Below, one piece after another: positions 55,865 through 64,000 of a stretch of DNA of 64,000 nt. This stretch comes from Candidatus Bandiella numerosa. GTDB lineage: Bacteria > Pseudomonadota > Alphaproteobacteria > Rickettsiales > Midichloriaceae. The notes under the pieces are model-generated. The model was not told the DNA's origin. It was given only the letters and a program-made list of their open reading frames with translations, and ran no database searches. The translations under genes and the position numbers were made by a program. Location of the stretch: positions 1,384,197-1,448,196 of the forward strand of contig NZ_CP104164.1 of NCBI RefSeq assembly GCF_029981845.1, written 5' to 3'. Every line of letters starts with the position of its first letter. Position 1 is the stretch's first letter.

Positions 55865-56311
55865 ATGTTTAAATATTCTAATAGCAAAATTATTGACCAA
55901 AATGCAAATAAAGTTTTTGAAGTAGTAATTGACGTTAAAAATTATCCAAAATTTATACCATGGTGTTATGGAGTAAAAATTATTTCTAAGTCAGAAAATG
56001 AAATTATAGCTGACCTAATTATACTATTTAAAGCTGTAAGTTTAAAATACACATCGAGAGTTATAATAGAGAATAACATAAAAAATACTGGAATTGCTTT
56101 AATTGAGACCAAAATGATCAAAGGTCCCTTTAAATTTCTTGAATCAAGTTGGAAGTTAAAAAAGATTGATGAAACAATAACATATGTTGATTTTAATATA
56201 AAATTTTTACTAAAATCCAAATTATTAGAAAAATTATTAGCCCCTTTATTCAATAATGCATGTTCAAAAATCTTAAATTCTTTTAATGATCATATAAAAA
56301 ATTCACCATAA
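55865..56311 (+). CDS. RatA/COQ10-family START-like protein
   Basis: This 148-residue protein matches the polyketide-cyclase/START fold group containing mitochondrial COQ10 and bacterial RatA: VFEVVIDVKNYPKFIPWCYGVKI at the N terminus and KGPFKFLESSWKL in the middle. COQ10 binds ubiquinone and helps respiration; RatA was described as a translation inhibitor in E. coli. In this ubiquinone-using lineage the COQ10 role is the better guess. Confidence 0.87.
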   Translation: MFKYSNSKIIDQNANKVFEVVIDVKNYPKFIPWCYGVKIISKSENEIIADLIILFKAVSLKYTSRVIIENNIKNTGIALIETKMIKGPFKFLESSWKLKKIDETITYVDFNIKFLLKSKLLEKLLAPLFNNACSKILNSFNDHIKNSP

Positions 56312-56397
56312 TTTATTAAAATTACAATTAAAAGGAGCAAATTTTAGAAAAACGTGTTATAAGGTAGAACTCCAATTTTTTATGGATTATTCAACTT

Positions 56398-57177
56398 ATG
56401 ACTAAGCTTGTTGGTATACTGAATTACAATTCAGATTCTTTTTCCGATGGTGGAAAGTATAATAACCTTCAAGGTGCAAAATACCGTATAGATGAGTTAT
56501 TTAAAGAAGGAGCTGATATAGTTGATATTGGAGCAAGTGCTACTTCTTATGGGGCACCTTTAGTATCAGAATCTGAGGAATTAAAAAGACTGAAACCTTT
56601 GTTAGAAGAAATAAGCCCTAAAAACATCAGTATAGACAGCTATCATTACACCACTATAAAGTATGCAGTGGACAAAGGCATAACATATATAAATGATGTA
56701 AATGGTGGTAAAGACCCGAAGGTATTAGAACTTGTTGCCGCAAATCACAACTTAAACTATATCTGCATGAAAAGTATAGTTTTGCCAGCTGATAAAAAAA
56801 TACGAATTGAATCAACTAACGAAATTTATGATTGGGTAGGTAAAAAAATTGAAGAATGTGAAAAATATGGAATTCAAAAAGAACGCCTTATTATTGACCC
56901 AGGCTTAGGATTTTCCACTAATTCCAATCAATCAATGGATATATTAAAAAATGTTAAAGATTTAAAAGAATATGGAATCAAAATATGTATTGGTCATTCA
57001 AGAAAATCTTTTTTTGAGGCTATACAAGAATATGAAGTCTATGATAAAGATATTGATACTTTAACGGCATCTCTTTATCTACTATTTCATGAAATAGATT
57101 ATGTTAGAATTCATAATGTTAAAATGCATAAGAGGTCTTTTATAATTTTCTCTAACTTGCTGAATAGAATTGATTAA
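56398..57177 (+). CDS. folP: Dihydropteroate synthase, divergent
   Basis: This 259-residue TIM barrel condenses pABA with the pterin pyrophosphate in folate synthesis. Family marks are GILNYNSDSFSDGG, ISIDSYHYTTIKYAVDKG, YINDVNGGKD, IDPGLGFSTN and IGHSRKSF. The pABA/sulfonamide loop, usually GESTRPGA, reads GASATSYGA, and the terminal RVHDV reads RIHNV. The substrate-binding changes make it a divergent member, though overall fold signatures are kept. It is followed by glyS with a two-base gap. Confidence 0.85.
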   Translation: MTKLVGILNYNSDSFSDGGKYNNLQGAKYRIDELFKEGADIVDIGASATSYGAPLVSESEELKRLKPLLEEISPKNISIDSYHYTTIKYAVDKGITYINDVNGGKDPKVLELVAANHNLNYICMKSIVLPADKKIRIESTNEIYDWVGKKIEECEKYGIQKERLIIDPGLGFSTNSNQSMDILKNVKDLKEYGIKICIGHSRKSFFEAIQEYEVYDKDIDTLTASLYLLFHEIDYVRIHNVKMHKRSFIIFSNLLNRID

Positions 57178-57179
57178 TC

Positions 57180-58751
57180 ATGCCAGCATTGCTTTTTGAA
57201 ATTTACTCTGAGGAAATACCAAGTGAAATGCAAGATTTTAGTGCTAGCAAGCTTTTCAATAGTATGCTTGAAAAATTGCATAAGCTATTTCAAAAAGAAT
57301 TTGAGGGGCAGTATTTTTTTACTCCAAAAAGAATAGGATTTCACATACTAGACATCCCCCAAATAGTTAATAGCACTGCTTCGGAGATTAGAGGGCCAAA
57401 AACAACTGCCCCTGAAAAAGCAATAAAAGGCTTTCTTAAAAAATATAATATAAAAAATATTTCTAATCTTATAGAAAAGGATGGCTATTATCATTACAAT
57501 GAAGCATCAGAAAAAAAATGTATCAAAGAGGTTATAAAAATAGCACTTGAAGAAATCATTAAAACATTTGTATGGCCAAAATCTATGAGGTGGGGAAGGT
57601 ACGATATAAAATGGATCCGACCAATCCATTCAATATTATGTATATTGGACAAAGAAGTTATCCCAGTAAATTTTGGTCACATCACAGCAAGTAATCAAAC
57701 ACATGGCAAAAATAAAGTTATAAATATTGATTCTTTTGTAACATATACACAAAAACTAGAAGAGCTTGGTATCCATATTTTCCAAGAAAAAAGACTGGAA
57801 ATAATTAAAACTCAAACTATCAGCATTTGTAAATCATTAAATATTTCTATAATAAATGATGATGAGTTAATAAAAGAGGTTGCTAATTTAGTAGAATCTC
57901 CTCACGTTACTATTGGCAAAATTGAAGAAAAATTCATGAAATTGCCTAAAGAAATTTTAGTATCAATGCTAAAATTTCACCAAAAATATTTAATGACACA
58001 AGATAAAAACGGTAATTTAGCCCCATATTTTATTATTGTTTCAAATGTTATGACAGATGATAATTTAAAAACTGTGATTGCTGGAAACGAAAAGGTTTTA
58101 AAATCTAGACTTTCTGATGCTCAATATTTCTATAATCAGGACCTAAAAACAAGCCTCATCGATAAATTTGAAAAGCTAAAGAAGGTTACCTTTCACCATG
58201 AAATAGGTAGTTATTATGATAAAATGAAAATGGTAAAAGAAGTCGCTCTAGACATTGCTAAACAAATTAAAATTAATAATAAAGATAAGGTTGAGCGAAC
58301 ATCACTATTAATGAAAGCAGATTTAGTTACAGAGATAGTAAATGAATTACCTGAACTACAGGGTATAGCAGGGTACTATTACGCTTTAAATGATAATGAA
58401 GGAACTGATGTTGCAGATGCAATTAAAGAACATTATCTGCCAAAAGGTCCTAGCGACCAAGTTCCTAAGGAAGCTTTAAGTATTACAATGGCATTGGCAG
58501 ATAAAATAGTTACTTTAAATTCAGTGTTTAATATTAATATTAAACCCACTGGCTCTAAGGATCCTTATGCGTTAAGAAGAGCAGCTATCGGTATTATAAG
58601 AATTGTTTGTTCTAATGAATTAGAAATTAAACTAAAACATTTGATTAACAAAGACGTGATCGACTTCATCAAAGAAAGAATTGAAATCTTATCAAGTAAG
58701 GACAAAAATATATATTCTATAGATTTGAAATACATCAATAACTCTCTATAA
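57180..58751 (+). CDS. glyS: Glycyl-tRNA synthetase beta subunit, C-terminally short
   Basis: This 523-residue protein begins like GlyS (LLFEIYSEEIPSEM) and keeps IRGPKTTAPEKAIKGF, TPKRIG, VNFGHITASNQTHGKN, SRLSDAQYFYNQDL and SKDPYALRRAAIGIIRI. E. coli GlyS is about 690 residues; about 130-170 residues of the C-terminal anticodon-binding (DALR-like) region are missing here. The stop falls just before the frameshifted DASS gene on the other strand, so the end may have been lost by deletion. glyQ (alpha subunit) is not adjacent, which is also unusual. Confidence 0.9.
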   Translation: MPALLFEIYSEEIPSEMQDFSASKLFNSMLEKLHKLFQKEFEGQYFFTPKRIGFHILDIPQIVNSTASEIRGPKTTAPEKAIKGFLKKYNIKNISNLIEKDGYYHYNEASEKKCIKEVIKIALEEIIKTFVWPKSMRWGRYDIKWIRPIHSILCILDKEVIPVNFGHITASNQTHGKNKVINIDSFVTYTQKLEELGIHIFQEKRLEIIKTQTISICKSLNISIINDDELIKEVANLVESPHVTIGKIEEKFMKLPKEILVSMLKFHQKYLMTQDKNGNLAPYFIIVSNVMTDDNLKTVIAGNEKVLKSRLSDAQYFYNQDLKTSLIDKFEKLKKVTFHHEIGSYYDKMKMVKEVALDIAKQIKINNKDKVERTSLLMKADLVTEIVNELPELQGIAGYYYALNDNEGTDVADAIKEHYLPKGPSDQVPKEALSITMALADKIVTLNSVFNINIKPTGSKDPYALRRAAIGIIRIVCSNELEIKLKHLINKDVIDFIKERIEILSSKDKNIYSIDLKYINNSL

Positions 58752-58758
58752 AATAGAG
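58744..58758. terminator. Possible hairpin between convergent glyS and the DASS gene
   Basis: CTCTAT and ATAGAG flank an AAA loop, a perfect 6-base stem that includes the glyS stop codon. There is no T run on either side, so termination is only a guess. Confidence 0.25.
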
Positions 58759-58769
58759 TACTAGTCAAA

Positions 58770-59998
58770 TCAATACCAACTGATAAACTTCCACCAAATA
58801 GCACAGACAGTTAACCATATTAATACGTTAATCGTGGAAATAAAAAATCCAATTTTACACCATTTCTGTACTTTAACTCCACTTATAGAGTAATAACTTG
58901 GTGCTATACCTATTGTATAATGAGTTAATCCACCTGATAATATTGCAATTATAGCTAAAACCATCACTGATATTTTTTCTGGAATACCTAAATTCAATAG
59001 GATAATTAAAAACGGGGCAAATAAAATTGAAACATATGCTGTTATGCTCACAAATAAGTAATGTAAATAAAAAAATAAAAATAATGCCACTAGTATCATA
59101 ATGGTTTTATCTATGCCATGAATTAAATATTGAATTCCCTCATTAATCCAACTTATAGCACCAAATTTTACTAGATATTCTGAAAGCATTAGTAATGTAC
59201 TAAACCATATAAAAATTTCCCAAGCTTTTTTATTTGCTATTACTTCATCCCAAGTTATAATGCCTGTTATAAGCAAAAGTGAACATCCTATCAATATGGT
59301 TTCTGTTGCATTTATCCCTAAATAATCTCCAAATATCCATAACGTAATTAACCCTATTAATGTTGAAGTAATTAATATCTCTTCTTTTGTAAATGCTTTT
59401 AAAGAATCAAGCTGATTTTTGACAAATTCCTTAACCTCGCTAATATCTATATCGTTTGGTTTCAAAATGTAATACAAAATTATGGGCATTAGAATTAAAT
59501 TTAATAATCCTGGAATTATTGCTGCTATAAACCATGTGTTCCATGAAATATTTATACCAAATGTGCCAGCAATACTTATTATAAGCGTATTTGCCGCCAT
59601 TGCTGTTAATGTTATAGCACTAGTGATCACTGTTGAGTTAAAACAAACTTTGATTAAATAGAAATTTATATCTTCTTTTTTTTCTTTCTTATTAAGAACT
59701 TCTATCAATGATGTAAGAATAGGATAAATAATTCCACTACCTCTTGCAACTGCACTGGGTATTGTAGGTGATAATATTAATTCACAAATCACTAATGTAT
59801 AGGATAAACTAATTAAACTATTCCTTGATTTACCAATCAAATAATACGCAATTCTCATCCCTAATCCTGATTTAGATATACTCTCTGAAACAAATAATGC
59901 CAAAAGTATCAGCCAAGAAATATCCGAATTAAAACCTGATAGAGCTTCAGAAGTACTTAAAGTTCCTGTTACTACTGTTGCTGTAAGGCTTAAAATTG
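58770..59998 (-). CDS. DASS-family anion/dicarboxylate transporter, main part of a frameshifted gene
   Basis: The frame is open from 59998 or so (CELAILSLTATVVTGTL) down to 58770. A usable start in this frame is the TTG at 59903 (377 residues). The product has about ten hydrophobic helices and DASS (SLC13/DcuC-like anion permease) marks such as LVSESISKSGLGMRIAYYLIG-type, SPTIPSAVARGSGIIYP and GGLTHYTIGIAPSYYSI. It would import dicarboxylates such as 2-oxoglutarate or malate. The missing N terminus lies in another frame just upstream (60004-60171). The gene is probably broken, but a sequencing error is possible. Confidence 0.8.
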
Positions 59999-60003
59999 CC
60001 AGT

Positions 60004-60171
60004 TCACAAAGGCATTGGCGCAGAAATAATTGTTATTATTGTTGATATAAATATTATGAGTAAGTGCCATCCAATTTCAGAGATACCATCTGGTTTTAAT
60101 TTCCATAAAATTGCAGATACTAAAATCAGTATTAATAATATTTTAGGAATTTTTTTAATAATACTGATCAT
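60004..60171 (-). CDS. DASS transporter N-terminal part, other side of the frameshift
   Basis: ATG at 60171 opens a 55-codon frame (MISIIKKIPKILLILILV, then GISEIGWHLLIIFISTIIT, ending SAPMPL and TGA). The GWHLLIIFI-type helix is the standard DASS N terminus. Skipping one base after the ATG of PMPL (C then CTT TGT GAA CTG) leads into CELAILSLTATVV in the main frame, which is the expected continuation. Joined, the protein is about 464 residues, a normal DASS length. Confidence 0.75.
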   Translation of the reverse strand: MISIIKKIPKILLILILVSAILWKLKPDGISEIGWHLLIIFISTIITIISAPMPL

Positions 60172-60194
60172 ATCTTGCTAAAAATATCTCCTGC

Positions 60195-63100
60195 TTAGAA
60201 TTTAGTAATTTTAAACTTAAAGGTTCCAGATTCAATCTTCATATCATTTTGCCCTTCAAATCCATCTGAGCTATTTTTTATTTCAACAGCCAAGGTCTGC
60301 TCTTTAATATACCCTGCCCAACTCTCTATACTTTGATTTATTATTTCATCATTACTTAAAATATTCACAATTATTTTATCTGTAATTTCCAAATCAATAT
60401 CTTTTCTTGTTTGTTGAATGGCTCTTACAATATCTCGAGCAATACCCTCAAGTTCCAATTCTTTATTGATATCTAGATCAATTAATACAAGAGCGTCATT
60501 TGTTGAAAGAGCACTAATATTATTCTTGTATTGCTCTTTTGCCTCTAATTTCAAATCAAACTCATCATGACTCAACAAGTTACCCACTATCTCAATTTTA
60601 TCTCCGACAATTTTCCAATCTCCTGATTTATTGGCAGTGATAATTTCCTTTATTTTTTCTGGTAATCTTTTTGCAAGCACTGAAAAGTTAATTTTTATTT
60701 TATAATCTGCATATTTAGTGATCTCTTCTTTTCCTAAATTAGCCCAACTTTTAACATTTATCTCATCTAGTACAAGTTGCTTTAGCTCCTCTGAAAGGCT
60801 ACTGTCTGTCACTCCAATAAAGGTAACTTTTGAAAGAGGTTGCCTTATACGTATTTTTTGATCATTCCTAATCCTAAGGGCTGTGGTGCAAGCATCACGC
60901 ACTTTTTCCATATTGAGTATAAGCGACTTACTATATGAATACGTATCCAAATTAGGAAATTTTTCTAAATGCACACTTGATGAATTATTATTTAAATTTA
61001 AAAATATCGCTTCAGAAATCATCGGTAATAGTGGTGCTATAGCCCTGACAAAAATATGTAATACAGAATATAAAGTGTTATATGCATATATTTTGTCTTG
61101 ATCTTTTTGGTGGCGCCAAAACCTTTCTCTAGAACGTCTAATATACCAGTTATTCAGTACTTCTAAAAACTCTTCTGCAGATTTAGTAGCACAAACGGTG
61201 TCATATTCATCTAAAGATGACCTTATTATTTCTATCGTATCAACCAATTTTGAAATTATATATTTATCTAATATATTTGTGGAACTTATATCTAATTTGG
61301 CTTGAATTTTATCTGCTTTGGAATAGATTGAAAAAAAGTGAAATGCATTCCACAGCGGTTTAAGCGTAGACTTCACAGCTTCTTTTATTCCATCTGCATT
61401 TTTATCAATCACTAATTCCTGCCCTCTCATCACTGGAGATGACATCATAAACCAACGCATAGCGTCTGCACCGTATTTTTCAAACACCTCCTTAGGATCA
61501 GGATAATTTTTGAGACGCTTGGACAATTTCTGCCCACCATCACCAAGAATCACACCATGGCATATACAATTTAAAAAAGGTGGTTTATCAAATAAAGCTG
61601 TAGAAAGGACAATAAGGGTATAGAACCAACCCCTGGTTTGAGCCAAATACTCCACTATAAAATCAGCCGGAAAATGATTTTCAAACCAATCTTTATTTTC
61701 AAAAGGGTAATGCACCTGAGCATACGGCATTGAGCCACTTTCAAACCAACAATCAAGAATTTCTGGAACACGTCTAAGTTTTGATTTCCCCGTAGGGTCC
61801 TTCGGATTAGGCTTCGTAAGTAAATCAATATACGGTCTATGCAAGTCTTTTACTTTAACATCGAATGCTTCCTCTATTTCTTTTATTGAACCATACACTT
61901 CCATATGGGGGTATTCTGGGTCATCACTTTGCCAAACTGGGATAGGGCAACCCCAAAACCTATTTCTAGAAATAGACCAGTCCCTCGCATTTTCTAACCA
62001 TTTACCAAACAGCCCTGATTTAATGTGATCTGGTATCCAATTGATTTCTTGATTATTTTTAATCATTCTATCTTTAATTGCCGTCACCTTGACATACCAT
62101 GATGGAACAGCTTTATAAATAAGAGGTGTATCTGTTCTCCAGCAATGAGGATAATTATGAATGTATTGCTCTGTTTTTATCCATAAATTTTGATTTTTTA
62201 GCCTAATGATTATGTCTTCATTTGTTTCAAAAACTTGCTTCCCTACATATTCTTCAACCGGGTAAGTAAACTTTCCAGCACTATCAACAGGGCACACTAA
62301 CTCTATATCATTTTTTTCGCATAAAATTTGATCATCCTCCCCGAAACCAGGTGCAACGTGCACTGCACCAGTACCATCTTCTGTTGTCACAAAGTCTGCG
62401 TGAAATATAGCAAAGGCATTTTTATGACCTTTAAAATACCTAAATGGTGGATTGTATTTTAATCCCACTAAATAGGCACCCTTTATTCTCTTTACAATAT
62501 CATTGCCCAATTCTTTTTCATATTTTGGCAATAAATTTTCAGCAATGATAATTGCTACACCATCCTTCTCTACCACTGCATAATCAATCTCTTTCCCAAT
62601 CGCTATTGCTAAATTAGATGGTAATGTCCAAGGAGTTGTTGTCCAAACAGCAAGAAGTACTGATTTATATCCTTTAACAATTTGAGCACCATCAATCAGC
62701 TCAAATCCAAGAGTTACTGCTTTACTATGCTTTTCTCTATAAGAATTATCAATTCGTGTTTCGAAATCTGAAACAGGTGTTTCGCATGCCCATGAATATG
62801 GCATTACCTTCATAGATTGATAGATAAGCCCCTTATTATGAAGCTCTTTAAATGCCCAAATTACACTTTCCATGTAATTTTTATCCATAGTTTTGTAATC
62901 GTTGTCAAAATCCACCCAACGTGCTTGCCTAGTGACATATTCTTGCCATTCATTGGTATACTTTAAAACCGATTCTTTGCAGTAATTATTGAATTTCTCA
63001 ATTCCATAATTTTCTATCGCAATTTTGCCTGATATATTCAATTTTTTTTCCACATACATCTCTGCTGGAAGCCCATGACAATCCCAACCAAACCTTCTAT

Positions 63101-63344
63101 CAACTTTTTTGCCACGCATAGTTTGATATCTAGCAAATAAATCCTTGATAAACCCTGTCAATAAATGACCATAGTGTGGCAAACCATTAGCGAAAGGAGG
63201 GCCATCATAAAAAATGAACTCTTCATCTCCCTTTAAGGTATTTAGGAATGTATTTTCTTCTCGCCATTTTTTTAAGACGCTCTTTTCTATTTGACTAAAA
63301 TCATCAGTATCTAACTTTATTGGATCCTTAGAATTTATGGTCAT
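60195..63344 (-). CDS. ileS: Isoleucyl-tRNA synthetase, eukaryote-like type
   Basis: This 1049-residue class I synthetase has GPPFANGLPHYGHLLTGFIKD (HIGH region), the CP1 editing domain, GWFYTLIVLSTALF, and the KMSKS-type motif KLSKRLKNYPDP. The IEKSVLKKWREENTF start, WxxxKKVxRRFGWDCHGLPAE block and long C-terminal domain match the eukaryote-like IleS2 class, which is naturally mupirocin-insensitive in the bacteria that carry it. Rickettsiales are known to carry this class. A 26-base gap separates it from the DASS gene. Confidence 0.96.
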   Translation of the reverse strand: MTINSKDPIKLDTDDFSQIEKSVLKKWREENTFLNTLKGDEEFIFYDGPPFANGLPHYGHLLTGFIKDLFARYQTMRGKKVDRRFGWDCHGLPAEMYVEKKLNISGKIAIENYGIEKFNNYCKESVLKYTNEWQEYVTRQARWVDFDNDYKTMDKNYMESVIWAFKELHNKGLIYQSMKVMPYSWACETPVSDFETRIDNSYREKHSKAVTLGFELIDGAQIVKGYKSVLLAVWTTTPWTLPSNLAIAIGKEIDYAVVEKDGVAIIIAENLLPKYEKELGNDIVKRIKGAYLVGLKYNPPFRYFKGHKNAFAIFHADFVTTEDGTGAVHVAPGFGEDDQILCEKNDIELVCPVDSAGKFTYPVEEYVGKQVFETNEDIIIRLKNQNLWIKTEQYIHNYPHCWRTDTPLIYKAVPSWYVKVTAIKDRMIKNNQEINWIPDHIKSGLFGKWLENARDWSISRNRFWGCPIPVWQSDDPEYPHMEVYGSIKEIEEAFDVKVKDLHRPYIDLLTKPNPKDPTGKSKLRRVPEILDCWFESGSMPYAQVHYPFENKDWFENHFPADFIVEYLAQTRGWFYTLIVLSTALFDKPPFLNCICHGVILGDGGQKLSKRLKNYPDPKEVFEKYGADAMRWFMMSSPVMRGQELVIDKNADGIKEAVKSTLKPLWNAFHFFSIYSKADKIQAKLDISSTNILDKYIISKLVDTIEIIRSSLDEYDTVCATKSAEEFLEVLNNWYIRRSRERFWRHQKDQDKIYAYNTLYSVLHIFVRAIAPLLPMISEAIFLNLNNNSSSVHLEKFPNLDTYSYSKSLILNMEKVRDACTTALRIRNDQKIRIRQPLSKVTFIGVTDSSLSEELKQLVLDEINVKSWANLGKEEITKYADYKIKINFSVLAKRLPEKIKEIITANKSGDWKIVGDKIEIVGNLLSHDEFDLKLEAKEQYKNNISALSTNDALVLIDLDINKELELEGIARDIVRAIQQTRKDIDLEITDKIIVNILSNDEIINQSIESWAGYIKEQTLAVEIKNSSDGFEGQNDMKIESGTFKFKITKF

Positions 63345-63459
63345 GAGATAAATTTACTTAGAACGATTTAAGAATGTTATACCTAAAAAATTGCCAATAC
63401 GCAATTAATTACTATTTTGAAGCAATCATTTTATCACTGTATTTGAAGTACCACCCACT

Positions 63460-63469
63460 GAACAAAGTC
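63460..63469 (+). repeat. GAACAAAGTC motif, copy D
   Basis: Fourth copy of the 10-base motif, between ileS and the terminal pseudogene. Confidence 0.45.
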
Positions 63470-63480
63470 TATTTCACTCA

Positions 63481-64000
63481 CTATTGCCTTTGATTACTTT
63501 GTTGGTTTTGATTTCTATTAAGCAATTGTTCGACAAAACTCTGACCATAATTTCCTTTTTGAATCATCTCTTTGCTCAAATTATAATGGCCTTCTTTTAT
63601 TAAAGAACTGATATATTTCATCTCTTTTACCATTTAGAACACCAACTCCAAACTGCTGAATAACCTGAGTACTTCCTTTTTATAACGAGAAATCATCTAA
63701 TCAATAGATGTTAAATCACTAATGTTTAGTATAACACCCTGTAAATTAATCAGAGTTCCAGCACCACACTAAAAACTTATTATATTTTTATTACTCTCAA
63801 GTAAATATATAATTGTCTCTACTGATTCTTTTATTTATTGCACGTACTATTAGTCCATTAAAATTCTTTAAACTTAGATTTTCAGCCTTTTGTATAAGCA
63901 GATTCATCTGCTCAACAACTTCAATTCCATCTCCATAAACTGGAAGCGCTTCCTTATAAAGCTGCTTTCTTACATACTCATTTTTGATTTCAGGAATTTG
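63481..64000 (-). pseudogene. Degraded gene of unknown family, running off the window edge
   Basis: The minus strand reads as protein broken by several frame changes and stops. From the edge, QIPEIKNEYVRKQLYKEALP continues through VVEQMNLLIQKAENLSLKNF to a stop at 63797-63799. A second piece reads GAGTLINLQGVILNISDL. A third (from 63633) reads MVKEMKYISSLIKEGHYNL and NYGQSFVEQLLNRNQ, ending at 63481. The pieces look like one decayed gene. I do not recognise the family. The upstream part lies outside the window. Confidence 0.5.

Larger units (their letters stand above)
63345..64000. other. 656-base terminal region with a degraded gene
   Basis: The first 110 bases upstream of ileS are plain spacer. 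The GAACAAAGTC motif occurs at 63460-63469. From 63481 to the window end the minus strand carries a degraded gene, listed separately. Confidence 0.45.

Noticed and set aside
1..64000. CRISPR array, prophage, restriction, toxin-antitoxin or type IV secretion locus
   Set aside because: No regularly spaced repeats, phage structural genes, methyltransferase/nuclease pairs or vir-like genes are visible. The RatA-like gene has no RatB partner beside it.

Overview
The window is AT-rich (roughly 70 percent A+T by eye) and gene-dense, and it reads as the chromosome of an alphaproteobacterium of the order Rickettsiales. The evidence is a ubiquinone-based respiratory gene set (Coq7, a UbiH-type hydroxylase, a COQ10-like protein, CcoG), a eukaryote-like IleS, a CCA-adding enzyme, an ankyrin-repeat membrane protein, host-metabolite type transporters and many decaying genes. 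A flagellar cluster (flgF-flgG-flgA-flgH, including the outer-membrane L-ring protein) and pdxS-pdxT point to a Midichloriaceae-like or related flagellated lineage rather than Rickettsia or Anaplasmataceae. The family placement is an inference.

Layout. 1-5.8 kb: a palindromic element, ribosome hibernation factor (hpf), a large ankyrin/membrane protein and a secreted S9 peptidase. 5.8-15 kb: fmt, an unknown gene, a tight yebC-ruvC-dnaE operon, then on the minus strand a frameshifted comM (yifB), maf and infA. 15-18 kb: trxA, ccoG, dsbB, coq7. 18-26.4 kb: a minus-strand array with mostly short gaps or overlaps (polyprenol-kinase-like gene, small membrane protein, RND pump, ubiH, bolA, phosphohexomutase, murA). 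26.4-34.5 kb: a membrane protein, pdxT/pdxS, a PBP-activator-like lipoprotein, pth, radC, pccB, argS. 34.5-36.5 kb: an accessory patch with a degenerate IS5-like transposase and a dicarboxylate/amino-acid symporter. 36.5-40.3 kb: rplM-rpsI, an MFS transporter, cca. 40.3-41.8 kb: a pseudogene and an unknown membrane protein. 41.8-50.1 kb: a co-directional minus-strand array xseA-flgF-flgG-flgA-flgH-dacF-rsmE-gshA-pgeF. 50.2-58.8 kb: a DUF2066-like protein, coaE-dnaQ, tRNA-Arg(ACG) with a near-consensus promoter, an ABC amino-acid importer (glnP-glnQ), a FixH-like small protein, a RatA/COQ10-like protein, folP and a C-terminally short glyS. 58.8-64 kb: a frameshifted DASS anion transporter, ileS and a degraded gene.

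The genes cover translation and its quality control, replication and repair, cell-envelope synthesis, ubiquinone and respiratory maturation, cofactor synthesis (PLP, folate, CoA, glutathione) and uptake of amino acids and organic acids. Gene decay is active: two frameshifted genes (comM, DASS transporter), a shortened glyS, an IS remnant and at least two pseudogene patches. The same 10-bp motif, GAACAAAGTC, occurs in four gene-poor or decayed places.

I found no CRISPR array, prophage, rRNA, or convincing defence or secretion island. The most informative oddities are the Cys-to-Asp change in MurA, the IS-remnant and 10-bp-motif patch around the symporter, the frameshifts, the short GlyS, and the palindromic element that supplies the last codons of hpf.
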